A stretch of DNA of 31,916 nt. Origin: a virus. Shown here in pieces: positions 6,890-14,367 of this stretch. A program made the position numbers and the translations under genes. Position 1 is the first letter of the stretch. Each line of letters opens with the position of its first letter. Under the pieces are notes generated by a model that saw nothing but the letters and a program-made list of their open reading frames with translations, searched no databases and was not told the DNA's origin. The stretch spans positions 1 to 31,916 of IMG/VR virus record IMGVR_UViG_3300013126_002175, one strand, 5' to 3'.

Positions 6890-8873
6890 GAACTATAATT
6901 ATAAACATACCAAAGGCTTTATAGTCTTTATTTTTGTTACTATACTAATGGCGTTAGTAGCTGTATACGCACAGGTTCCAAATAGCTATACTACCAATTT
7001 AATTAACAATACAACAACAGCAAATAATGTAAGCTCAACATGGCAAAACGCAGGTACAATTAATCAGCCAATTACATGTTGGGCACCTGGTGATCCTGGT
7101 TATTGTGGACCCAAACCATATGTGAATGCTTGGGAAGGCCCAAACACAATTAATTTTAGTTATGGTATGACTGAAATTTATCAAATGGTCAACATAGGTA
7201 AAGCACTTCCCAATAACGGAACAGGATTAGTTAATACAGGATATATTTTTAGTTTTTTAGCAAAAAATGGTAATGGTTGGGATGATGGCAGACAAGATAT
7301 CTTAAAAGCACAAGTTACATTATATGGTCCAAATAATGTAAAAGTTTTAGAACAACATAGTTATGATTTAAACAGTGTTTTTAATTGGACTAATTTTTCA
7401 TATAATGTCAATTGGAGCACCACAAAAGTTGGATATCGTGAAAATCAAGTTGGTAATGTAAAATTTGGGTTTTATGGTATGGATAATAATTATTGGGCAG
7501 GTCCATATGGACCAGAAGTAACCAATATATCTTTTCAACTAAAGTATAAACCTGATCCTTGTGTTAAAAACCCACTCTTTAGTCCAGAATGTCCTAAATT
7601 TCAAGAGGAATTAAATAAAAATTTATCATCCAATTATAATACTGAACCTACATATACAAAAACAGAATTCGAACCTAGCAAATTAGATGACAATCATGAT
7701 CCAAAAAAAGAATCAAATTTTGCTATGGGCGAAAAAGAAGAGGGTGTATTTGTACATGAAGATGAAAGATTCACTGAACCAACACACAATAGACTAGATA
7801 ATTTAGAATTCGCATTGACAAAGATATTTGACGCACAAGCCAGACAAGAAGAACAATCATTAGATATAGCTAATACTGCTGTATCAAAAACAGAACAACA
7901 AACAAAAGAAGTTGTACGCAATGCTGAACAACGAGTTCGTGAAGTAGTAAATCAACAATTTAGAGATATTGAAAATATAAAACCACAACTATTGACAGAA
8001 CAAACAAAACAAAATAATACAAGTCTAGAAAGTATTTTTAAAGGACCTGAAAATTCAAGTAGTGTGACACAATTTCAGTTGCAGGGAAATCAAAACACTA
8101 GTGTCGTTACAATTTTACAGGACAATAAAATACAGAATAACCAACAAAGAGAACAAACTCAAGTAAGTGTAGTAAGACAAGGGCAACAAATTCAACAGCA
8201 AAATAACAATAATAAACAAGATACTGAATTTAAATTTGAACTTAAGAATGAACAATCAAAACAATATGAAACTGTGTTTGGCACAGTTAATAACAATCAA
8301 ATACTTCCTAGTGTGGCAATATATGCCCCATTACAAAACACTATTGTAAGTCCTCCGAACATACAACAAATTATTACACCAAATATTGAGGTTACTGTTC
8401 AACCTGTTATATTGGCACCAAGACCAGAATCTCAAATAAATTTACAATCTACTGTGCCTATTATAGATATTGTTAAACCAAACATAGAACAATTTCAACC
8501 AAGTAAGCCCATACAAAATGTTGATATTCCAATAATAGCATCAAACTTTTTAACAAATAAGGCTGATCCACTTAACGAAATCTTAGAACCAAAAACTTTT
8601 ATTAAAACAGAAAACAAGAATGAAGAAAAAACTCAAACAGTAAAAACTAATGTAGTTGATAATGATGTAGCAGGGAATGTTAGCATACAAACTATTGCTG
8701 TATCACCAGTTGGATTTAATCAATACACAAACTTTATATTGCGTGATGTGGCTTTTTACGCACCAAAAGAAATATATCGTGGTCAAAGAACAGTTGATAA
8801 CAACAGAGCACTTAGAAACTTAGCAAGTGATAGACTTCACCAGGACATGGTGAACCAACAATATAGGAGGTAA
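6882..8873 (+). CDS. Large membrane-anchored or exported protein with central coiled coil
   Basis: This 663-residue protein has an N-terminal hydrophobic segment (about residues 13-31) after a basic KNYNYKHTKG stretch, so it is either a signal peptide or an anchor. Residues about 60-225 form a Gly/Asn/aromatic-rich domain with a WAPGDPGYCGP motif and an INFSYGMTEIYQMV block, probably a beta-sandwich. A DPCVKNPLFSPECP cysteine motif follows. Residues about 300-380 are a charged coiled coil, then long Gln/Asn-rich and hydrophobic stretches. The gene overlaps the Asn-rich protein by 8 bases, suggesting a joint role at the cell surface. Its last codons (QQYRR-stop) double as the AGGAGG ribosome site of the next gene, and this end is repeated near 9436. 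Confidence 0.82.
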   Translation: MDKNYNYKHTKGFIVFIFVTILMALVAVYAQVPNSYTTNLINNTTTANNVSSTWQNAGTINQPITCWAPGDPGYCGPKPYVNAWEGPNTINFSYGMTEIYQMVNIGKALPNNGTGLVNTGYIFSFLAKNGNGWDDGRQDILKAQVTLYGPNNVKVLEQHSYDLNSVFNWTNFSYNVNWSTTKVGYRENQVGNVKFGFYGMDNNYWAGPYGPEVTNISFQLKYKPDPCVKNPLFSPECPKFQEELNKNLSSNYNTEPTYTKTEFEPSKLDDNHDPKKESNFAMGEKEEGVFVHEDERFTEPTHNRLDNLEFALTKIFDAQARQEEQSLDIANTAVSKTEQQTKEVVRNAEQRVREVVNQQFRDIENIKPQLLTEQTKQNNTSLESIFKGPENSSSVTQFQLQGNQNTSVVTILQDNKIQNNQQREQTQVSVVRQGQQIQQQNNNNKQDTEFKFELKNEQSKQYETVFGTVNNNQILPSVAIYAPLQNTIVSPPNIQQIITPNIEVTVQPVILAPRPESQINLQSTVPIIDIVKPNIEQFQPSKPIQNVDIPIIASNFLTNKADPLNEILEPKTFIKTENKNEEKTQTVKTNVVDNDVAGNVSIQTIAVSPVGFNQYTNFILRDVAFYAPKEIYRGQRTVDNNRALRNLASDRLHQDMVNQQYRR

Positions 8874-8876
8874 TAT
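8839..8876 (+). repeat. Left copy of 38-base repeat flanking the Tim44-like insert
   Basis: This segment encodes HQDMVNQQYRR-stop and contains the AGGAGG ribosome site for the gene at 8875. A diverged copy lies at 9399-9436 (HQEMVDQQYRR-stop) before the next gene; 31 of 38 bases agree by my alignment. The two copies bracket the GC-rich insert. Confidence 0.8.
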
Positions 8877-9321
8877 GGAAATAGTCAATACAAATTTTAA
8901 ATCGTTCACACAGCATTTAAAGCATGTTGCTTTGAGTTTTGCTATGGTTTTTGCGCTTGCGACAGCAGGTCTTTTCAGTGCCGACGCCGAAGCGAGCAAA
9001 CGTCTAGGGTCAGGTGGCTCCTTGGGGAAGCAATCCTCGATTGCCACTCAAAAGCAGGCTACGCCGCCTCAAGCTGCACCCTCTCAGGCTCCTGCCCCTG
9101 TAGCCGCCGGCTCCCAAGCAGCAGCCCAGTCGCAACGTAGCCAATGGCTTGGCCCGATCGCCGGTCTGGCAGCGGGCTTGGGGCTTGCTGCCCTTGCATC
9201 GCATTTTGGCTTTGGTGAAGAGCTTGCAAACTTCATGATGATTGCGCTCTTGGTGATGGCAGTTTTATTCATTATTCGCATGGTGATGGCAAGACAACAG
9301 GCGGCTAACCAAGGCGGCTAA
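8875..9321 (+). CDS. Truncated Tim44-like membrane protein of bacterial host origin
   Basis: This 148-residue protein has a signal peptide or anchor (about residues 18-40), then KRLGSGGSLGKQ, a Pro/Ala/Gln linker and a QWLGPIAGLAAGLGLAALASHFGFGEELANFMM block. It ends with a TM segment (LLVMAVLFIIRMVMARQQ). This is the N-terminal layout of Tim44/TimA-like proteins of Betaproteobacteria; the C-terminal Tim44 lipid-binding domain is absent. From about base 8990 the DNA is strikingly GC-rich, unlike all neighbours, while the first 100 bases are phage-like, so a host fragment seems fused behind a phage-like start. A 13-bp tandem duplication brings in the stop at 9319. Whether the short product works is unknown. 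Confidence 0.82.
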   Translation: MEIVNTNFKSFTQHLKHVALSFAMVFALATAGLFSADAEASKRLGSGGSLGKQSSIATQKQATPPQAAPSQAPAPVAAGSQAAAQSQRSQWLGPIAGLAAGLGLAALASHFGFGEELANFMMIALLVMAVLFIIRMVMARQQAANQGG

Positions 9322-9325
9322 CCAA
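9300..9325 (+). repeat. Exact 13-bp tandem duplication causing a frameshift
   Basis: The unit GGCGGCTAACCAA occurs twice in a row (9300-9312 and 9313-9325). Thirteen is not a multiple of three, and the second copy brings TAA into frame. With one copy only, the reading frame continues through 35 more codons to the TAA at 9431. Confidence 0.9.
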
Positions 9326-9433
9326 GCTTCATCAGCCTCAGCACAACCTGATTGGGCGGTCGCGGGCTCGCAGCAGGGCTATGGTCAGGACGCAAGACAT
9401 CAAGAAATGGTAGACCAACAATATAGGAGATAA
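9322..9433 (+). other. Disconnected 3' coding part of the Tim44-like gene
   Basis: With one copy of the 13-bp repeat removed, the Tim44-like frame reads on as QAANQASSASAQPDW, then a Gly/Gln-rich tail, and ends HQEMVDQQYRR-stop. The base composition stays GC-rich until about 9392 and then returns to phage-like. This tail repeats the C-terminus of the gene ending at 8873. It is probably untranslated in the present frame unless ribosomes or slippage restore it. Confidence 0.7.
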
Positions 9434-9436
9434 GAT
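9399..9436 (+). repeat. Right copy of 38-base repeat flanking the Tim44-like insert
   Basis: This diverged copy of 8839-8876 encodes HQEMVDQQYRR-stop in the repaired Tim44-like frame and carries the TAGGAGA ribosome site for the gene at 9435. Confidence 0.8.
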
Positions 9437-10088
9437 GGGCGAGGAAATTAAAAATGTCAATGCAAAAATTGACGAAGCTGAAGCAGCAGTTAAAAAATAT
9501 GCCAGCAAAGATACTGTAATTAGTATTGGTGGTTATGAATTTACACCAGCCAAACTTATGGTTGCTGCTACATTATTATCAAGCGCATTAGGTGGTTTAT
9601 ATGGTGTGTTTGAGGTATATAAAGATTATATGGGTATGAAGAAAAAGATTGCTGAATATGTTAGCCCAGACTTTACTGAGTTTGATAAACGATTAGCAGT
9701 GATTGAAGAAAACATTGCTAAAACAAGTAAAGCTGTACAAGAGGGTAGTGATAAAACAGCAGAATACACACGAGATATTAAGAATGACTTAAAGAGTGAT
9801 ATCCGTCGATTAGAAAAGGTTGTTGAGAATGTAGAAAGTTATAACAAACAACAACAAAGAGAAATTGATAAAACTGTTACTGAAGTAAGAACAGAGGTTC
9901 GTGCTATTCAAAAATCTGCTGATGCTAGTATGAATAGTGCTACAAAAGAAATGAACCGTATGGCTGCTGAAAATACCAAAGCAATTGCTACTAATAATAA
10001 GGAAATTGATAGTAGAATGAAAGCATTAGATAGAAAGATTAATGAGGATTTGAAAAAAGCATTGGATAATCCATTAGCCAACAAATAA
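9435..10088 (+). CDS. Membrane-anchored coiled-coil protein
   Basis: This 217-residue protein has a short polar N-terminus and a hydrophobic segment at about residues 37-58 (AKLMVAATLLSSALGGLYGVF). A long charged helix follows, from about residue 66 to the end, with strong coiled-coil character (DLKSDIRRLEKVVENVE, EVRTEVRAIQ). It would sit in the inner membrane with a long cytoplasmic or periplasmic rod, or be a virion protein. The ribosome site TAGGAGA lies in the repeat just upstream. I recognise no family. Confidence 0.8.
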   Translation: MGEEIKNVNAKIDEAEAAVKKYASKDTVISIGGYEFTPAKLMVAATLLSSALGGLYGVFEVYKDYMGMKKKIAEYVSPDFTEFDKRLAVIEENIAKTSKAVQEGSDKTAEYTRDIKNDLKSDIRRLEKVVENVESYNKQQQREIDKTVTEVRTEVRAIQKSADASMNSATKEMNRMAAENTKAIATNNKEIDSRMKALDRKINEDLKKALDNPLANK

Positions 10089-10099
10089 ATAGGAATAGT

Positions 10100-10279
10100 A
10101 TGAAATATTTTATTTTATTAGTTACTTCATTATTAGTTAGTTGCGATAGTCATTATCGTTATCCATGCCAAGATCCTACAAATTGGGAAACACCAAGATG
10201 TAAGAAACCAATATGTGATATCAGTAAAGATTGTCCTGAACATATATTTAAAGAAGATGTTAAAAAGGAGTGTAAGTAA
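10100..10279 (+). CDS. Small Cys-rich lipoprotein (59 aa)
   Basis: A 59-codon ORF starts at ATG 10100 and ends at TAA 10277-10279, sharing one base with the next ATG. The N-terminus (MKYFILLVTSLLVSC) is a typical lipoprotein signal with the lipobox LVSC at residues 12-15, so the mature protein would start at Cys15 with a lipid anchor. Five more cysteines follow in a short tail (YPCQDP, PRCKKPICD, DCPE and EC near the end), implying disulphides outside the cytoplasm. A weak SD (AGGAAT) precedes it. Small lipoproteins near lysis genes can be outer-membrane spanins or superinfection-exclusion proteins; neither is shown here. Confidence 0.8.
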   Translation: MKYFILLVTSLLVSCDSHYRYPCQDPTNWETPRCKKPICDISKDCPEHIFKEDVKKECK

Positions 10280-10647
10280 TGCAGGATCAAATTGATAAAT
10301 TATTACAAAAAAATGATGAACCAAAAAGGAGTGTAAAGGGTGAAAGATATACAGAAAATGAACTCATGGTACGGCTTAAGTTCATTATTGGGTGTTGCTT
10401 GGCCTTCACTCTTATTGGGATTGTGTTTACAGTTCTTTACAGTATTATGTTTGTCACTCAGCCTCTTAATGCTATTTCGCCAATAGATCAAAAGTTCTTT
10501 GAGTTAATTATTCCTGTAGCAACATTTTTATGTGGAACACTAAGTGGTATTATGTTAGCTGGTACTGGTAAAGAAGCAGCAATGGCTGGGGCTGCTGCTC
10601 AACGACAAGCTGATAAAGATGCTAAAGACAAGAGTGAAGGTAAATAG
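10279..10647 (+). CDS. Two-TM phage membrane protein
   Basis: This 122-residue protein has a charged N-terminus (about 1-30), TM1 at about 34-56 (KFIIGCCLAFTLIGIVFTVLY), a short loop with SPIDQKFF, TM2 at about 74-93 (LIIPVATFLCGTLSGIMLAG), and an Ala- then Lys/Asp-rich tail. The layout would suit a holin or an accessory membrane protein, but I recognise no holin family. Its start overlaps the lipoprotein stop and an AAGGAG ribosome site lies inside the lipoprotein end, so the two are co-translated. Confidence 0.8.
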   Translation: MQDQIDKLLQKNDEPKRSVKGERYTENELMVRLKFIIGCCLAFTLIGIVFTVLYSIMFVTQPLNAISPIDQKFFELIIPVATFLCGTLSGIMLAGTGKEAAMAGAAAQRQADKDAKDKSEGK

Positions 10648-10654
10648 ATAAATA
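10647..10654 (+). promoter_or_regulatory. T4-type late promoter octamer GATAAATA
   Basis: The octamer begins at the last base of the two-TM gene and lies only 5 bases before the ATG of the metallopeptidase gene at 10660. If it is used as in T4, transcription would begin at or next to the start codon, giving a leaderless mRNA. Confidence 0.45.
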
Positions 10655-10659
10655 TTTAC

Positions 10660-11364
10660 ATGAGAGCAAGTGAATTTTTAACAGAAAGAAAAAAATCAAA
10701 ACGCAGGGCAAGAAAGCTTAATAAGTATTTCTTCCCTGGTTATGCTTATTATGGTGTAGGATCTAGTGATTCAGGTGACGCCGGTGGAGATGGTGGTGGC
10801 GAAAGTATGTATGAATCACCTGAGCTTGAACTAGCAAAACGATTACCAAGTTTAGCTAAACACAACTATAACACGATTGATAAGCTTATGAGACAAATAA
10901 GCAAACGCCATAAAATAACTGGTAAAGCATTACATGACTTGTTTGTTAAAAAATATAAAGCAACACCAGACAGTTGGATTAAGAATAAACTTGATGAATC
11001 AACAGTTTATTGTGACTTGAAAGATGAAGTTGAAAAGTTTGCTAAATGGTCTGCTAAGATTCTTAAACTAAGTGAAGTACCAAAAATAGAATTAAGTATG
11101 GATACCGAAGAAGCACAACATGGACATCATACAGGTAAACATACACACGGAGAGAATAGTGTTTGGGTATATGCTAAGAATCGTAATCTTGTTGATATAT
11201 TACGCACAGTATTCCATGAATTGGTACATGTAAAACAAGGTGAAGATAATAGAATTAAACCAGGATCAAGTTATCCAGGAAGTCCTATTGAAGCTGAAGC
11301 AGATATGATGGCTGGAAAATATATTAAGATATATGGCGAAAAAAATCATCATATATTCCAATAA
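10660..11364 (+). CDS. Zincin-type metallopeptidase-like phage protein
   Basis: This 234-residue protein begins MRASEFLTERKK, an N-terminal style common to proteins of T4-like marine phages. A Gly/Asp-rich linker (about 35-50) follows, then a helical region, and from about 118 a C-terminal domain with HELVH at residues 186-190 and a downstream EAEAD (Glu211/Glu213). This is the HExxH...E zinc-protease (gluzincin-like) pattern; all metal-binding residues are present. A His-rich HGHHTGKHTHG segment (154-164) precedes it. It may process virion or host envelope proteins; the substrate is unknown. No SD precedes the ATG. Confidence 0.8.
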   Translation: MRASEFLTERKKSKRRARKLNKYFFPGYAYYGVGSSDSGDAGGDGGGESMYESPELELAKRLPSLAKHNYNTIDKLMRQISKRHKITGKALHDLFVKKYKATPDSWIKNKLDESTVYCDLKDEVEKFAKWSAKILKLSEVPKIELSMDTEEAQHGHHTGKHTHGENSVWVYAKNRNLVDILRTVFHELVHVKQGEDNRIKPGSSYPGSPIEAEADMMAGKYIKIYGEKNHHIFQ

Positions 11365-11661
11365 TCACTTACTTAATTCATCAAACGTTTTAACAATACT
11401 TAATACTGTCGGGTCATGATCTTTATGATATGGATTTGGTAGTGCTTGCCATTCATTCTCATCTACATCACATGTAATTAATAATTCATATTTGTGACCA
11501 TCACTAGTATATAATTCAATAGTTTCTAGACCAACAACTGATTTACTTGTTTTTATTAGTGCCTCACCAAGTTGTTTTAGTGCGTCACGTTCACCAATAA
11601 TATAAGCACGACCATTTGGTTGGTCATGATTCTGCATATGTAATCTACTTTTCTTTAGCAT
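11365..11661 (-). CDS. Uncharacterised 98-aa protein, last gene of the minus operon
   Basis: This 98-residue protein starts with a few bases of overlap with the end of the amidotransferase-like gene. After a basic N-terminus it has an alpha/beta pattern (RAYIIGERDALKQLGEALI, then IELYTSDGHKYELLITCDVD) and ends DPTVLSIVKTFDELSK. I recognise no family. Translational overlap suggests function with the two upstream genes. It ends exactly where the convergent metallopeptidase gene ends; I see no terminator hairpin between them. Confidence 0.75.
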   Translation of the reverse strand: MLKKSRLHMQNHDQPNGRAYIIGERDALKQLGEALIKTSKSVVGLETIELYTSDGHKYELLITCDVDENEWQALPNPYHKDHDPTVLSIVKTFDELSK

Positions 11662-12311
11662 TCCATTAGTGTCTTTGTAAAATCTAATAATAATTTGTGG
11701 TGATAAAATTCATGCCACTTTAGTTTCATTTTATCATTAGTATACCAAGATTTCATGCTTTCTGGGTGACAACCTATCAATCCTATACGATTTTGTATTA
11801 CTGCCATAGGATCACTATTTTTATAACGTGCTACTGGGTAATAATACTTGTCACTACCTAAAAAGGTACACCCATCATAAAAAAACATATCAACTTGTTC
11901 AGCATACCAATATACTGGAACAGTTGTTGCGAATGAACGCTTTATTCCTGATCTTGGTCGTTTGATGTATTGTACAACATCAAATCCCTCAACAATATCA
12001 AAGTAATGACTTCCTGCCCAATAAGCACCCATACAAATGCCTAAGTAATGTACTCCACGTGCTATTGCGTCTTGTACATAATACTTGTTGTCTCCAATGT
12101 ATTTGTGAAAGGTTTCGCTATCACCAATACCACCTGGAAATGCTATAATATCAGCACTTTTAAATATCCTACCATTAAAATCTTCTTTACCAAAAAATTC
12201 AATATCAAAACTACTATATAGTGCTTCATACATACCAACACTACATTGGGCACTACATTCTGGATGATTCAGAAACAATGCCATTCTTGGTAGTGCTTTT
12301 TTACGTGCCAT
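11655..12311 (-). CDS. Class I glutamine amidotransferase-like protein (BPL_N-like)
   Basis: This 218-residue protein has a flavodoxin-like fold typical of class I amidotransferases, with a possible full triad. The nucleophile is Cys93 in LGICMGAYWAG; His182 and Glu184 lie in GCHPES. An AFPGGIGDSETF stretch (about 57-68) supplies the oxyanion region. The sequence resembles the biotin-protein-ligase N-terminal (BPL_N) branch more than GuaA or PurQ. No acceptor domain is fused. Its start directly follows the stop of the polymerase-like gene. Amidotransferase domains linked to QueC occur in phages that make amidated 7-deazaguanines, so a role in base modification is conceivable, but adjacency to a polymerase argues equally for another function. 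Confidence 0.8.
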   Translation of the reverse strand: MARKKALPRMALFLNHPECSAQCSVGMYEALYSSFDIEFFGKEDFNGRIFKSADIIAFPGGIGDSETFHKYIGDNKYYVQDAIARGVHYLGICMGAYWAGSHYFDIVEGFDVVQYIKRPRSGIKRSFATTVPVYWYAEQVDMFFYDGCTFLGSDKYYYPVARYKNSDPMAVIQNRIGLIGCHPESMKSWYTNDKMKLKWHEFYHHKLLLDFTKTLMEC

Positions 12312-13979
12312 TTATAATAGTTCTTTCAATTTAAATTTCTTGTGTTTTTTCACTGTAACATATTCAGCATTGTTTTTGTAGCCTAGTTTACCCACACCCC
12401 AAATAATTGGTTGGTCGTGAAAACTTATCGCTTTGTCTAATATCACATCCAAATATCTATTATTACCTGTTCCAATCGTTACAAATGTTATATATTCTTT
12501 TGGTTTACTTTTGAATACACGATAGTTAGCAACTAATCCACAAAACTCAACCTCTCCTGGTTTACGGATTTCTGTACAAACTGGAATAAAGTTCTTACTG
12601 TGCCAATGCCCATGAGTTAGTAATTCATCAATCTCATTACCCTCATATATACTATTTACCGCACCTGCTAATTTTGCCTCATGATGATATACCCAACGAC
12701 TATAACTACCTTGACAATGTTTTAATGTTGCTTCCCAAAATTTTGTAGGATTATGTGCTTTCTGATAAGCAATAGCCCATATCAATCTTCCTAAGTTAAT
12801 AGCGTGGGCACGACACAATCCAAAATTACTGAGTTCAGTTAATGCGTAAAAGATTTCTTCCTTGTTCTCATGGTTGCCAATCAAGTCCATAAACTCAAAG
12901 ATTTTTTCTTCATTACGTTTGGCAAAGGCACGACGCCACATGTCAGCTTCATAATGATTACAATCTAATAACTTACTAATCAACATAATAGCATCATCTT
13001 CAAATACAATGGTATTGTCAAACGTGTCTTTGCTCCAATCACGGAAAAAACTTGCTTTGCGACGACCTTGTGTAGCGACTGGTCTAATCAATGCTGTGGC
13101 TAATACACAATCTTCACGCTTGGTTGGTTTGATTGCTTTGAATAACCTACGCATTGCTGGACTCTCGGCTTGTGTCACGCCCAATACATTTCCTGTACGC
13201 AATAACTCTATTGTCTTTGCGTCATATTCGGGATAGTCTAATAAGTTCATATTGGGTTCAATTTCGTAAAGTTGGCTTAATCCACGATTAGCGAGAATAT
13301 CAATTTTAAAATGTTCTAAATCTTCAATTTCATATTTGTCCAGTAATATTTGATTTTCATTATTGATTAAGCTTTTGGGCACACTTCTATCAAAGATAAG
13401 AATACCACCGCAATGTTTACTGATACAACGTTTTTTACCTAATAATTTTTTGACCAATCGTTTTGCTTCATCGGCAAATTGTGGGACAACTTTATCTAAG
13501 TCAATGTTTCTTGGAAGTTTGCCTGTTGCTCCATATCGTTTTGCTGCCTCACGAATAGCAGATTTTTCCTTATAGGTTACATAGTTACTCACACGTGCTG
13601 ATTGATTGGGCCAGTGTTTGTAGATGCGATTCATTACAGTTTCTTGTTGATAGTGCGGAAAATCCAAATCAATATCAGGTAAGTCATCACGTTTTGGGTT
13701 CATAAATCGTGCTAATGGGATATTTTCTTTGATTGGGTCAACATCACTAATGCCCAATAACCAACATAATAAACTACTACCTGCGCTACCACGAGTCATA
13801 TGTGGTATATCTTTGGTCAAATTAAGTATTTCAACTACCCGTAAAAAGTGTTTTGCGAATCCTAATTTTGCTATAATCTCAAGTTCTTCTTCTAAACGTT
13901 TTTCGTATTCAGTATTGTCTGGTAATTTTCTAATAAATTTACTAATTAAAATTTCTAATTCTTTATATCTACTTTCCAT
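12312..13979 (-). CDS. Family C DNA polymerase core (DnaE-like) without PHP domain
   Basis: This 555-residue protein corresponds to the catalytic core of bacterial Pol III alpha. A TRGSAGSSLLCWLLGISDVDP block (about 62-82) matches the alpha GRGSGAGSL motif. PDIDLDF holds Asp102 and Asp104, and FKIDIL holds Asp227, so the three catalytic aspartates appear intact. Finger-type segments follow: GVTQAESPAMRRL, LIRP, and a CRAHAINLGRLIWAIAYQKAHNP stretch like the alpha [21 protein letters not shown] region. The N-terminal PHP exonuclease domain is missing, and the C-terminal part is short (intact alpha is about 1,100 residues). It leads an operon with the amidotransferase-like gene and is divergent from the T4-like PolB. 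It may be a repair or specialised polymerase, or bind primers; this is inference. Confidence 0.85.
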   Translation of the reverse strand: MESRYKELEILISKFIRKLPDNTEYEKRLEEELEIIAKLGFAKHFLRVVEILNLTKDIPHMTRGSAGSSLLCWLLGISDVDPIKENIPLARFMNPKRDDLPDIDLDFPHYQQETVMNRIYKHWPNQSARVSNYVTYKEKSAIREAAKRYGATGKLPRNIDLDKVVPQFADEAKRLVKKLLGKKRCISKHCGGILIFDRSVPKSLINNENQILLDKYEIEDLEHFKIDILANRGLSQLYEIEPNMNLLDYPEYDAKTIELLRTGNVLGVTQAESPAMRRLFKAIKPTKREDCVLATALIRPVATQGRRKASFFRDWSKDTFDNTIVFEDDAIMLISKLLDCNHYEADMWRRAFAKRNEEKIFEFMDLIGNHENKEEIFYALTELSNFGLCRAHAINLGRLIWAIAYQKAHNPTKFWEATLKHCQGSYSRWVYHHEAKLAGAVNSIYEGNEIDELLTHGHWHSKNFIPVCTEIRKPGEVEFCGLVANYRVFKSKPKEYITFVTIGTGNNRYLDVILDKAISFHDQPIIWGVGKLGYKNNAEYVTVKKHKKFKLKELL

Positions 13980-14011
13980 ATGTGTGCCTATTTAATGTGC
14001 CATAAGTGAAA

Positions 14012-14019
14012 TATTTATT
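14012..14019 (-). promoter_or_regulatory. T4-type late promoter octamer AATAAATA (minus)
   Basis: On the minus strand the octamer reads AATAAATA, 33 bases upstream of the family C polymerase ATG at 13979. A short leader with a weak AGG ribosome site follows. This would place the minus operon under late control, in contrast with the sigma70-type promoter facing the other way. Confidence 0.45.
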
Positions 14020-14059
14020 GGATAAATTTACCATAAGCAAAAAAGATTACGCAAAATGT

Positions 14060-14088
14060 TTGACTTATTACACAAATCATTATATACT
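14060..14088 (+). promoter_or_regulatory. Sigma70-type promoter of dsbA-like/polB genes
   Basis: TTGACT (14060-14065) and TATACT (14083-14088) are separated by exactly 17 bases. This is close to the bacterial consensus and needs no phage factor, so it suggests early expression. The dsbA-like start with an AGGAGA ribosome site lies 21 bases downstream. Confidence 0.8.
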
Positions 14089-14109
14089 AATTAAACTATA
14101 GGAGAAATT

Positions 14110-14367
14110 ATGTCACGTACCTTTACCGGCGAAGCAAAAACCAAACTTACACAGCTTATTAACGAAGGTTGTGCTGTTATGCATGAAATTGAAACACTAC
14201 AGGGTGGATTAACAGACACAATCAAAGCAGTAGCCGAAGAACTTGAAGTAAAACCTAGTGTGTTGAAAAAAGCTATTCGTGTGGCACATAAAGCTAATTT
14301 AGGCGCAGCAAATAAAGAACACGAAGAACTTAATGAAATTTTAGAAACTGTAGGTCGGGTACTTTAA
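14110..14367 (+). CDS. dsbA: DsbA-like double-stranded DNA-binding / late transcription protein
   Basis: This 85-residue all-helical protein resembles T4 DsbA (89 residues) in length and pattern: an N-terminal helix with INEG, a central IKAVAEELEVKPSVLKKAIRVAHK segment and an acidic EEL-NEILETV end. T4 DsbA binds double-stranded DNA and affects late promoters. In T4-like phages it is often next to replication genes, and here it is directly followed by polB with a one-base overlap (TAATG). The ribosome site is AGGAGA. The family call rests on the general pattern and context, so it is moderate. Confidence 0.7.
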   Translation: MSRTFTGEAKTKLTQLINEGCAVMHEIETLQGGLTDTIKAVAEELEVKPSVLKKAIRVAHKANLGAANKEHEELNEILETVGRVL

